A stretch of 64,000 nucleotides of DNA, from contig JANRJL010000109.1 in NCBI GenBank assembly GCA_033763995.1, positions 1-64,000 of the forward strand, in the 5' to 3' direction. Below, in pieces: positions 40,720 to 49,860 of this stretch. Made by a program: the position numbers and the translations under genes. Below the pieces are notes generated by a model. It did not search any database and was not told the DNA's origin. It saw nothing but the letters and a program-made list of their open reading frames with translations. Within the stretch, counting starts at the first letter, position 1. Every line of letters begins with the position of its first letter. Source of the stretch: GCA-2737725 sp033763995. GTDB taxonomy: Bacteria; Pseudomonadota; Alphaproteobacteria; Rhodospirillales; Rhodospirillaceae.

Positions 40720-42480
40720 ATGGAATTTGCTGCGGTCAATACTCAGAAGTCGGCGGCCAAGACGGTTGCGATTACCCTGACCAACGAGGAATCGAAAAAC
40801 CCGGCTAATGCCTTTTCGGCCCTGCTCAACCTAACGGGCACGCGCTTCAAGGCCGAACACGGCCTCAGCACGGTCGAAGGCCAGTGGCTGCGCGCCCGTC
40901 CCCAAACCGATCAGGACCTCGACGCCAAGCCGAAACACGAGCTCGAAGCGAAGCCCAAGGACAAGGCCAGGGACGACAACGCGGCCACCGACGATGCCGA
41001 CGACGTCAGCGCGCCCGCCAAGGCCAAGGACGAGACCAAAGAGTCCTCTGCCAACGACAATCGCGCCACGCAGGCTACCGGCGAGACGCAACCGACTGAA
41101 CAGGCCGCCGCCGTTGGCCTCGAAGCGGTGCAGGCTGTCGCAATTCAGTTCCAAATCTTGGTCCAGTTGCCGACCGGCGAGTTGAAGGACATGGGCACCT
41201 TCGACCTGCAAACCCTGCTCGCGGCCGCCTCACAAGACGCCTCCTTGGCCGGCGCGCTGGAAGCCGCGTTTTCACAGGCCGCGAATTCCCTCGAGAATGG
41301 GCAATCATTGCTCGACGCCCTCGCTCAGACGTCAGCCGGCAATAACGCCTTGACTGGCGCGCAATTGCTCTCTGCGGGCGAAACAACCGTCGAAGGCGCT
41401 GATGCCCAAGGCGTCGCCGACCTGTTCAAGCAGATTGCGGCTGTGCTGCACCCGCTCGCGCAACAGACCTCCGAGGCCGGCAAAACCGTTGCCGCCGACA
41501 AGCGGCTGACGGCGAATCTCGCCGCGGGCGACGCCCAAGTCGAGATCGACATCGCGGCGCCCGAAGCCGCAAAGCAGTCGGCCGAGCTTTCCCGCATTTT
41601 GGGCGATGACAACAAGATCCGCATTCAAGTCGTGGTGGCTGGACGCCAAGTGGCCGACTTGCCCTTCGAATGGGGCCAGTTCAACCGCTACGTTGGATAC
41701 AACCCCGAGGCCATGCGCAATGCCGCCGTGGCCAACGGCATGCAAGGCGTGAATTCACAGGCTGCCAACGCCCAGGGCGAGGCCACGCTCACGCAACCGA
41801 TGCCTTTCTCGACGGCGCCTGCGGCGTCCACTGCGGCGCCGACACAGTCCGCCGTCCCGGGTGGCGGCGCGCCACGCGCCGAACCGGCCCCGGTTCGCGG
41901 CGCCGAAGCGCCGGCGCAGCAGTCGTCAAATTCCGGCTCGAACAACACGCAGAATCAGTCGACATCGTTTGCCAATACGCTGAACCAATCTTCGTCAAAC
42001 GCCGCCACCGGCCAGGCCAGCGGTGCGGAGCGCACCGCGCAAACGCCGCAACAGGTCATCGAGCAAATCAAGGTTAACATCACGCGCGCGGCCAAGGCTG
42101 GCCTAGACCGGGTCACGATCCAACTGCGCCCTGAAGAGTTGGGCCGCATCGAAATCAAACTCGAGATGTCGCAGGACGGCAAAGTTCGCGCGGCGATCAC
42201 GGCGGACAATCCCGCCACGCTCGAGCTATTGCAGCGCGAAGCGCGCGGACTGGAGCGTGCGCTCCTGGATGCGGGCCTGCGGGCGGATGCCAGCAACCTG
42301 GAATTCAATCTGCGCGGTGAGGGCCAGGATCGCCTGAGCGAAAACAGCGACTCGCGCGGGCAGCGCGGACAGGGCCAGGGCGGATCACGCGGTCAGGCCG
42401 AAGCCGAAGCGCTTGATGAAGAAACCTACGACTACACCTTGGCCGCGCGCATGCGCGGCGGCGTGGATACCTACGCTTAA
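40720..42480 (+). CDS. fliK: Hook-length control protein FliK
   Basis: Product of 586 residues. FliK is exported as a molecular ruler and switches export specificity when the hook is complete. A long Ala/Gln/Asn/Ser-rich, low-complexity middle is typical. The C-terminal Flg_hook domain (about 445-540) contains LDRVTIQLRPEELGRIEIKLEM. The start is the ATG at 40720 after GGGAGCGAGTG; the upstream in-frame stretch contains the sigma-54 promoter. A second FliK-like protein is encoded at 60817-62937. Confidence 0.88.
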   Translation: MEFAAVNTQKSAAKTVAITLTNEESKNPANAFSALLNLTGTRFKAEHGLSTVEGQWLRARPQTDQDLDAKPKHELEAKPKDKARDDNAATDDADDVSAPAKAKDETKESSANDNRATQATGETQPTEQAAAVGLEAVQAVAIQFQILVQLPTGELKDMGTFDLQTLLAAASQDASLAGALEAAFSQAANSLENGQSLLDALAQTSAGNNALTGAQLLSAGETTVEGADAQGVADLFKQIAAVLHPLAQQTSEAGKTVAADKRLTANLAAGDAQVEIDIAAPEAAKQSAELSRILGDDNKIRIQVVVAGRQVADLPFEWGQFNRYVGYNPEAMRNAAVANGMQGVNSQAANAQGEATLTQPMPFSTAPAASTAAPTQSAVPGGGAPRAEPAPVRGAEAPAQQSSNSGSNNTQNQSTSFANTLNQSSSNAATGQASGAERTAQTPQQVIEQIKVNITRAAKAGLDRVTIQLRPEELGRIEIKLEMSQDGKVRAAITADNPATLELLQREARGLERALLDAGLRADASNLEFNLRGEGQDRLSENSDSRGQRGQGQGGSRGQAEAEALDEETYDYTLAARMRGGVDTYA

Positions 42481-42525
42481 TCGCCAAACAAAAAGCGCTC
42501 ACGACAACCAAGAAAGACAACGGCC

Positions 42526-43188
42526 ATGGATATCACCGCACTGACGGGCTCGAGCGGGACCGACGTTCTCAGCAAGTCCGATGCCTCGCGCAATAAACTG
42601 GCGAAGGATCTGGACTCGTTTCTGATGCTGTTGACCTCTCAGCTCAAGAATCAGGACCCGCTGTCGCCCATGGACTCGACCGAGTTCACCAACCAATTGG
42701 TGCAATTCGCGCAGGTGGAGCAGTCGATCAATTCCAACGAAAGTCTGACCAGTCTCATCAGCCTGTCGCAACAAAACATCGTGACCAATTCGGTCAATTA
42801 CATCGGCAAGACGGTCGAGGCCAACAGCAAGCAGGTTCCGCTCCAGAACGGTCAAGCCAAACTGGGCTACGGCGTGACCGCGGACGCGCACTCGGTCACC
42901 ATCATCATCCGCGATGCCGCCGGCAAGATCGTCCATACGGAACAGGGCGAGAAGAAGGCGGGCGTCCACCCGCTGACATGGAACGGCAAAGACGGCAGCG
43001 GCAAGCAGTTGCCCGATGGCGCCTACAGCGTGGAAGTCACGGCCATCACCAAGGACAACGAGCCGATCGAGACCTATTCGACGGCCTTCGGCAAGGTCAC
43101 GGGCGTCACCACGAAGGACGGCCAAACGCTGCTGGTCATGGATAAGTTGGGCGTCGGGCTGGATAAGATCTTGTCGATCACGGCTTAG
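42526..43188 (+). CDS. flgD: Hook-capping protein FlgD
   Basis: Product of 220 residues. FlgD caps the growing hook and directs FlgE assembly. The N-terminus has LDSFLMLLTSQLKNQDPLSPMDSTEFTNQLVQFAQVEQS (about residues 28-66), the FlgD hallmark, followed by a middle beta domain with HPLTWNGKDGSGKQLPDGAYS. It lies 45 bases after fliK and directly before the flgE leader. Confidence 0.95.
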   Translation: MDITALTGSSGTDVLSKSDASRNKLAKDLDSFLMLLTSQLKNQDPLSPMDSTEFTNQLVQFAQVEQSINSNESLTSLISLSQQNIVTNSVNYIGKTVEANSKQVPLQNGQAKLGYGVTADAHSVTIIIRDAAGKIVHTEQGEKKAGVHPLTWNGKDGSGKQLPDGAYSVEVTAITKDNEPIETYSTAFGKVTGVTTKDGQTLLVMDKLGVGLDKILSITA

Positions 43189-43279
43189 CCCGCAAACGGC
43201 GAGAAGTTGAGACTGAAACATTAGCGAGAAATTAACCCCCACCGCGCCACTCTTGAGGGTGGAGCCGACTCAAACGGAA

Positions 43280-43312
43280 CCGGGTGAAAAGCCGAAAGGC
43301 CTTACCCCCGGC
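43280..43312 (+). other. Leader hairpin upstream of flgE
   Basis: CCGGGT and ACCCCCGG form an outer stem around an inner GCC-GAAA-GGC hairpin in the flgD-flgE gap, about 25 bases before the flgE ATG. No T run follows, so it is not a terminator; it may affect stability or translation of the flgE message. Confidence 0.35.
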
Positions 43313-43336
43313 GCGGCGAACTAAAGGAGACCTACG

Positions 43337-45208
43337 ATGTCGTTATTCGGTGCGTTGTTTTCAGGCGTTTCGGGCTTGCAGTCGCAGTCCAGCGCCATGG
43401 GCGCCATCGCCGACAACGTGACCAACGTCAACACCATCGGCTACAAGGGCACGAAGGTGAATTTCAAGACGTTGATCACCGCGCAGGTTTCGCTCACGCA
43501 ATATTCACCGGGCGGCGTGCAGTCCTCGCCGCGCCAGCAGGTCGACTTGCAAGGCTTGCTGCAGGCCACGACGTCGGCCACCGACATCGCCATTTCCGGC
43601 AGCGGCTTCTTTGTCACCAACGAAGCCTCCGATCCCGCGACCGGCGATCTGTACACCTTCACGCGCGCGGGCTCGTTCAAGGTCGACAAGGAAGGCTTCC
43701 TCCAGAACGTCGGGGGCGCCTACATGCAAGGCTGGCCGTTGACCTTCTTCGACGGCACCTTGGGCGCCAACCAAGTGAAGGTCGGCACCAACACCTTCAT
43801 GAAGGCTTACGTCAACGACCAGGGCGATCGCGTCCTGATCAACGACAACGTCATCGACAACCGCAACCTGCGGCCGCTGAACCTGCAGACGATCGGCGGC
43901 ACCGCCTCGCCCACCACGACGATCTCCATCGGCGCAAACCTGCCGGCGGAAGCGCTTGTCGGTGGCCAGGAACGCGTCAACTCGCTGATGTTCGACAGCT
44001 TGGGCAACCCGCATAACCTGACTTACATCTACACGAAGACCGGGCCCAATGCGTGGCGCACGTCTTTGGAGCAACCCGCCCAGTCCGCCGTCATCACGCA
44101 AAAGACCCAGAACGGTGAAGTCCACTTCGCGGCCGGCCGTCTTGACTTCCTCGATGAGTTCACCGCGCCGATTTCAGGCACGATCGACATCAACGCCAAC
44201 GGTTCGGCCTTCACGGTCAACATCGGCGTCGGCGCCGACGACGGCACCAGCCAGGTCGACACCACGGGCCGCGTCCTGAGCCAGATTCTCGACCAGCTCG
44301 CGACGACGATCAACAACAACCTCGTTTCAACCTTCGGCGCCGCGCCGACGCCTCCGGGCAACTGGGCGCGCCGCATCCCCGGCGAGAACGGCATCACCTT
44401 CGACCAGGCCTCCGAAACCCAGTCTATGACCTTCTCGGCCAACGTCGTGGACTCGGCGACGGCGCCCAAGCAAATGATCTTCCAGGGCGGTGCCATCAAT
44501 CCCACGACGGGGACTCCCCCGGTGTTCACGATCCCCGCGCTCGATGCGACCTACGGCTGGTACACGCTGAACGATCCCAATGTCGGCGGGCCCGCCCGCA
44601 ACGCCCCGTCCATCGAGTTTTCGGGCAACGGGACACCCAACGAGTTCTTCAACCGCACCTCGGCCCAGGCACCTTCGCCACAGCACACCGTCGAGATCAT
44701 CTGGGCCAATGGCGCCGAGAACATGGTCTCGGGCAACACCAAGAGCCCGCCGATTCAGGTTTTCTTCGGCAACTACAACACGCCGGACGGCATCACGCAG
44801 CTCTCGGGCAACTTCCAGCTCAACTACCTGCAACAGAACGGCGCCAAGTTCGGCAACTTTGCCGGCGTGTCGATCGGCTCGGAAGGCGTCGTGACGGCGT
44901 TGTTCGACAACGGCGTGACGCGCCCCGTGTTCATGATCCCGGTGGCGACCTTTACCAATCCCAATGGACTGTCCAATCTGTCGGGCAACGTCTGGATCGC
45001 GACCGACTTCTCGGGCAACCCGACCTTGCGCGAAGCCGGTGATGCCGGCGCCGGCCAGATCAACGCCGCCGCCTTGGAAGCCTCCACGGTCGACTTGGGC
45101 GAAGAATTCACCCGCATGATCACCACGCAACGCGCCTACTCATCGGCGGCCAAGGTGATCACGACCTCCGATGAAATGCTCGACGAACTGCTGCGAATTA
45201 AGCGCTAA
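43337..45208 (+). CDS. flgE: Flagellar hook protein FlgE
   Basis: Product of 623 residues. FlgE forms the hook. The N-terminus MSLFGALFSGVSGLQSQSSAMGAIADNVTNVNTIGYKG is a clear FlgE rod/hook start, and the C-terminus ends LGEEFTRMITTQRAYSSAAKVITTSDEMLDELLRIKR. The central domains are larger than in enterobacteria (402 residues), as is common in alphaproteobacteria. A good ribosome-binding site (AAAGGAGACC) precedes the ATG. A bidirectional terminator follows. Confidence 0.96.
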   Translation: MSLFGALFSGVSGLQSQSSAMGAIADNVTNVNTIGYKGTKVNFKTLITAQVSLTQYSPGGVQSSPRQQVDLQGLLQATTSATDIAISGSGFFVTNEASDPATGDLYTFTRAGSFKVDKEGFLQNVGGAYMQGWPLTFFDGTLGANQVKVGTNTFMKAYVNDQGDRVLINDNVIDNRNLRPLNLQTIGGTASPTTTISIGANLPAEALVGGQERVNSLMFDSLGNPHNLTYIYTKTGPNAWRTSLEQPAQSAVITQKTQNGEVHFAAGRLDFLDEFTAPISGTIDINANGSAFTVNIGVGADDGTSQVDTTGRVLSQILDQLATTINNNLVSTFGAAPTPPGNWARRIPGENGITFDQASETQSMTFSANVVDSATAPKQMIFQGGAINPTTGTPPVFTIPALDATYGWYTLNDPNVGGPARNAPSIEFSGNGTPNEFFNRTSAQAPSPQHTVEIIWANGAENMVSGNTKSPPIQVFFGNYNTPDGITQLSGNFQLNYLQQNGAKFGNFAGVSIGSEGVVTALFDNGVTRPVFMIPVATFTNPNGLSNLSGNVWIATDFSGNPTLREAGDAGAGQINAAALEASTVDLGEEFTRMITTQRAYSSAAKVITTSDEMLDELLRIKR

Positions 45209-45239
45209 GCGCTGACCCGATAGAGGACTGATAAAAAAC

Positions 45240-45268
45240 AAAACCCCGGCTCGGCGAGCCGGGGTTTT
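45240..45268. terminator. Bidirectional terminator between flgE and nadC
   Basis: AAAACCCCGGCTC pairs with GAGCCGGGGTTTT around GGC, with A and T runs on both sides. It ends the plus-strand flgE and the minus-strand nadC transcripts. Confidence 0.9.
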
Positions 45269-45288
45269 GAATTTGCGGCGCTCGCGCC

Positions 45289-46137
45289 TCAGAGAAAATC
45301 GAGCCCCAAATCAAGGCACGGCGCGGAGTGCGTGATCCATCCCACCGAAATCAAGTCGACGCCCGCCTCGGCGATCGCCGAAGCCGTCGCTTTGGTCACC
45401 GAGCCCGAGGCCTCGGTGACGGCGCGACCAGCCACCAGCGCCACGGCCGCCTTGAGCTGCGCCGGACTCATATTATCGAGCAAGATGACGTCGGGACCGG
45501 CGGCGACCGCCTCATGTAACTGCGCAAGCGTGTCAACCTCAACCTCGATCTTGACCATGTGGCCCACCGCTGCCTTGGCGGCCGCGATAGCCTGCGCCAC
45601 GCCGCCCACGGCCGCAATGTGATTGTCCTTGATCAGCACCGCATCATAGAGGCCGAAGCGGTGGTTCACGCCGCCGCCGCAACGCACGGCGTATTTCTCG
45701 AGCGCACGCAGGCCGGGCGTTGTTTTTCGCGTGCAGCAGATCTTGGCCTTGGTATGGGCCACGGCCGCCACAATCTCGGCCGTGGCCGTGGCGATCCCGG
45801 ATAAATGCCCGAGAAAATTCAGCGCCACGCGTTCGGCCGTGAGAATCGCGCGCGTGGGCCCGCTGATTTCCGCGAGCACCGCGCCGGCGCCGACGGCCGC
45901 CGAATCTTGCGTCTTGAGAGTGATCGCGACAGCGCCTTTCCCAACCATCTCGAAAGCACGCGCGGCAACGGGAAGTCCGGCAATCGTTCCGGGTTTGCGC
46001 GCGACAATGACGGCGCGCGAACGGGCCTCGATGGGTATGGTCGCGGCGGTCGTGATATCCCCGGCATCGCCCAAGTCCTCGGCCAGCGCGCGCTGGATGG
46101 CACCGTCGATCAGGTCTTGGGTCGGCAGCGACGCCAC
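45289..46137 (-). CDS. nadC: Nicotinate-nucleotide pyrophosphorylase (carboxylating) NadC
   Basis: Product of 282 residues, the usual length. NadC converts quinolinate and PRPP to nicotinate mononucleotide, CO2 and pyrophosphate in NAD synthesis. Motifs: RKTTPGLRALEKYAVRCGGGVNHR (about residues 136-159), LYDAVLIKDNH, then KIEVEVDTLAQLHEA and DVILLDNMSP, and the C-terminal EASGSV with GVDLISVGWITHSA. It follows nadA by 21 bases. nadB is absent from this locus. Confidence 0.95.
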   Translation of the reverse strand: MASLPTQDLIDGAIQRALAEDLGDAGDITTAATIPIEARSRAVIVARKPGTIAGLPVAARAFEMVGKGAVAITLKTQDSAAVGAGAVLAEISGPTRAILTAERVALNFLGHLSGIATATAEIVAAVAHTKAKICCTRKTTPGLRALEKYAVRCGGGVNHRFGLYDAVLIKDNHIAAVGGVAQAIAAAKAAVGHMVKIEVEVDTLAQLHEAVAAGPDVILLDNMSPAQLKAAVALVAGRAVTEASGSVTKATASAIAEAGVDLISVGWITHSAPCLDLGLDFL

Positions 46138-46158
46138 GGCGAATACTCGGCAGATCGG

Positions 46159-47190
<1,032 letters not shown>

Positions 47191-47286
47191 GGCCTTGTCA
47201 CTCCTGAGACCTGCGCCGCAGCGGTGGCGCGATGCGTTTCCCGATGGACCGGGTTGACCCCGGTACGAAGCATGATGTTTTCGTGT

Positions 47287-47313
47287 CACTTATACTTAAA
47301 TTGAGCATAAGTG
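47287..47313. promoter_or_regulatory. Palindrome upstream of nadA, possible NAD-regulator operator
   Basis: CACTTAT at 47287-47293 and ATAAGTG at 47307-47313 enclose an imperfectly symmetric core containing TTAAATTGAGC. It lies about 100 bases upstream of the nadA ATG. A Nudix-related regulator of NAD synthesis is encoded about 1.3 kb away at 48630-49649, a likely binder of this site. Confidence 0.55.
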
Positions 47314-47424
47314 GGCCGCAAAGAAACCACGTCTCGGCAACGTGGCGAACCGAGGCTAGGCGGGAGAAATGCTCAAGTCAAGCACAAGGGGTTTGCTGGC
47401 CGAATCGTCAAGCTATTGATTTAT

Positions 47425-48555
47425 TTACTTTTTCTTCTTGGTCGCGGACTTTTTTGCTTGCGGGGCCGACTTCCATTCCGGAATCAACGGCTGGCCCGCG
47501 GCAAGCTTGCGGCCGATCTCTTCCGCCGTGGCAACCGCAGCAGCGGCCCGTTCACCCGTGGCCGGATGCGTGGAGCCCCATTGGAATTCGATTTGATCGA
47601 AATCGAGCGATGATATGCGCCGAATCGCGTCGGGTGCGGCCTCATGGTCGTAGCCGGCCGCCGCCATGATATACATCCCGACATAGTCGGCCTCTCGTTC
47701 CAGCGGCGCGCTGAACATCGAGTTTTGGGTCTGCATCGCAAGGCGCGTCGCGTTGGATTCAACCCGGCCGGTGTCGGGATCGGGCCCGGCGGCGGCATCG
47801 AGAAACGCACCCAGCAAGCCGGCGATAATGGCGTTGCGGTTTCCCCCTGCGACATGGTCCAGCGCATTGTGCGCAAGTTCATGGCCGATCACGTAGGCAA
47901 CCTCGTGATCGTCGCCCAGCAAGCGCAAGAGACCGCGATAGATCACCAGACGCTCGCCGTCGGCATGCGCGTTGGCCTCATTGCGGGAATTATACTCAAT
48001 GTAGTAGTCGCAGCTCATCACCGGAGCGACGCGGAAATTCAAGGCCTGGACGCCCCGACGAACCCCGACATTCACCTCGCGACCGGCCTTGGCGGCATCG
48101 AGCATCGCGCCGGCCAAAGCGCCGCCGCTGCGCCGGCCGGGCTCGAGCGGCTTATCGTCAAACATCGTCAAAATGTCGCCGTAACGGGGGCCATCGACTC
48201 CCTCGGCCCGTTCCACCGACCACAACACGCCATATTCGCCGTTCTCAAGGCCCCTGACGCCAAAGGGAATCGTTGGCCGCACGCGGTCCCCGCAAATGTC
48301 GGCGCCCCCGATCAAGATGCGATTTCCGATGGCGTAAATCCGCGTCTCGGGGTCGGCGGAGACGCGCTCGCCCGCCTTGCTCAAGACGTTCATGCCGCGC
48401 CGCGCAAAATCTCGCTGGAGTTCCTCTTCTTTGGCGATAGCTTCTTCGGTCGGTTCCGCCATTTTCGTTTGCGGTGTCGCGCAACTCGCCAGAGCAACCA
48501 GCGCGATCAGTGTCGATGCGACTGGCGAGACCCCTCGTGTGCTTGCATTTGCCAT
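47425..48555 (-). CDS. M48 family metalloprotease lipoprotein
   Basis: Product of 376 residues. A lipoprotein signal ends at LASC with Cys 25. The zinc motif HELAH (in VIGHELAHNALDH, near residue 225) and the downstream EREADYVGMYIMAAAGYD supply the M48 ligands. The middle (about 95-175) has a PDZ-like pattern with GDILTMFDDKPL. Such proteases act on envelope proteins. The C-terminus is Lys-rich. It lies between nadA and the NAD regulator, all on the minus strand, with no visible functional link to either. Confidence 0.85.
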   Translation of the reverse strand: MANASTRGVSPVASTLIALVALASCATPQTKMAEPTEEAIAKEEELQRDFARRGMNVLSKAGERVSADPETRIYAIGNRILIGGADICGDRVRPTIPFGVRGLENGEYGVLWSVERAEGVDGPRYGDILTMFDDKPLEPGRRSGGALAGAMLDAAKAGREVNVGVRRGVQALNFRVAPVMSCDYYIEYNSRNEANAHADGERLVIYRGLLRLLGDDHEVAYVIGHELAHNALDHVAGGNRNAIIAGLLGAFLDAAAGPDPDTGRVESNATRLAMQTQNSMFSAPLEREADYVGMYIMAAAGYDHEAAPDAIRRISSLDFDQIEFQWGSTHPATGERAAAAVATAEEIGRKLAAGQPLIPEWKSAPQAKKSATKKKK

Positions 48556-48629
48556 GTCGATGCCTCCCGCCCCATTTCAATCGGCATGCCGATTTTATCG
48601 TAGAATGCGCGTTAAACGCGAGTCGTTGT

Positions 48630-49649
48630 TTATTTCGATCTGGCCACGCGGGCGGGCAAGCGCACGCCGGGGGCCCGTCGTTCGCGCAGGACTTCCCGCC
48701 GGAATCGGAACAGTTCCGCCGGCCGGCCGCCGGTCTGCGCGGAGACGTGACCGGTGGGCTCGACCAAGCCTTCATGGGCGACAAGACGGCGAAAGTTCTG
48801 CTTGTGCAGCCGCGCGCCGGCCAAGGCTTCGACGGCCCGTTGAAGCTGAAACAGCGTGAAACTGGGTGGCATAAGCTCGAAAATCACGGGGCGATATTTG
48901 ATCTTGCCCCGCAGCCGGCCCATCGCCGTGGCGAGAATTCGTCGGTGATCGCTTACCAAGGGCGTGCCCATGGCAGCCATGACGGCGTCGACTTTCGCCG
49001 AGGGCTTTGCGTGGCCGTCGATGGCGGCCTCCTGGACCAATCCTGCCTCGTAGAGTAGCTCATAGCGCTCAAGGACGCGCTCGTTGTCCCAAGCCGCGCC
49101 GCCCTGACCGAAGGTGGTTTCAAAACGGTCCTGGCGGCGTTGGCGATCGGCGCGACCGGGGGCGGATTCGATCCAGGATTGGAGCGCCGGCTTGATGGCT
49201 CCGGCGATCAGCGCTGGCGGACCGGAACGCCAATCCTCCCAGGGAAAGTGACGATACCAATCGCTCCAATCTGACTCTCGGGCGTTCTTCACGTCGGTTT
49301 GGCGCACCAGCGCCAGATAGCCCACCGAAATGGGCCGCGGCCCCCCCTCGCGCTCCTGGGGGTCGCGAAAGCGGTCGCCGAACGTATAGAGTTGTTCGAC
49401 GTAGCCCAGGGGGAGTTCGGTTTGCTCCTCGACCCAGCGCCGCAAACCTTCCTCGAGGGTCCGGTGACCTTGGGGATCAAAGGGTCCGCACGGGAGGCCT
49501 ATTCCCGAGCTGCGATCGCGAAGTTTTGCCTCATTCTTGAGCAGTAGGACTTTGGGGGCCTCGTCGTTGACTGCCGTCAGCACGGCACTCATCTCGATGA
49601 TGACGGCCGACGGCGCCGTAAGTCTCTGCTGTGGATGTGTTTTTGCCAT
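48630..49649 (-). CDS. Nudix-related NAD biosynthesis regulator (NrtR/NadQ-like)
   Basis: Product of 339 residues. The N-terminal half is Nudix-like (VLLLKNEAKLRDRSSGIGLPCGPFDP, then LEEGLRRWVEEQTELPLGYVEQLYTFGD); the Nudix box is degenerate, suggesting ligand binding, not hydrolysis. The C-terminal half has a winged-helix pattern (YRPVIFELMPPSFTLFQLQRAVEALAG, then HKQNFRRLVAHEGLVEPTG). Such proteins repress NAD synthesis genes in alphaproteobacteria. Neighbouring nadA-nadC with a palindrome upstream supports this. Divergent from fliF across 211 bases. Confidence 0.8.
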   Translation of the reverse strand: MAKTHPQQRLTAPSAVIIEMSAVLTAVNDEAPKVLLLKNEAKLRDRSSGIGLPCGPFDPQGHRTLEEGLRRWVEEQTELPLGYVEQLYTFGDRFRDPQEREGGPRPISVGYLALVRQTDVKNARESDWSDWYRHFPWEDWRSGPPALIAGAIKPALQSWIESAPGRADRQRRQDRFETTFGQGGAAWDNERVLERYELLYEAGLVQEAAIDGHAKPSAKVDAVMAAMGTPLVSDHRRILATAMGRLRGKIKYRPVIFELMPPSFTLFQLQRAVEALAGARLHKQNFRRLVAHEGLVEPTGHVSAQTGGRPAELFRFRREVLRERRAPGVRLPARVARSK

Positions 49650-49716
49650 ATATCGCCCTCACGCATCGCCGTGCGGATCGCGCCAAGAGTGATTGTTACG
49701 GCATCCCGCGCCGCCG

Positions 49717-49729
49717 GGCAATTTTTGCC
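49717..49729. promoter_or_regulatory. ftr-like palindrome upstream of fliF
   Basis: GGCAATTTTTGCC, continuing CCA on the fliF side, 131 bases before the fliF start. No sigma-54 element with normal spacing lies between it and the gene. In Caulobacter FlbD represses fliF through an ftr site, so repression is the likely role here. Confidence 0.6.
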
Positions 49730-49860
49730 CACTATTAACGGCTTCTTCACCACGGACCGATAGCGTCCGCACGCAAGAGGTGAGGAAGCGTTGGGCGGAC
49801 TCCGCAAGCGGCCTTCGGCCGGTTGTGGGCGCATCAGCGCACTGACGAGAGGACACCGCG

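Noticed and set aside
41307..41326. GGCAATCATTGC inside fliK, resembling the palindrome
   Set aside because: Second half is incomplete (TTGCTC) and it lies in coding sequence without a promoter context.
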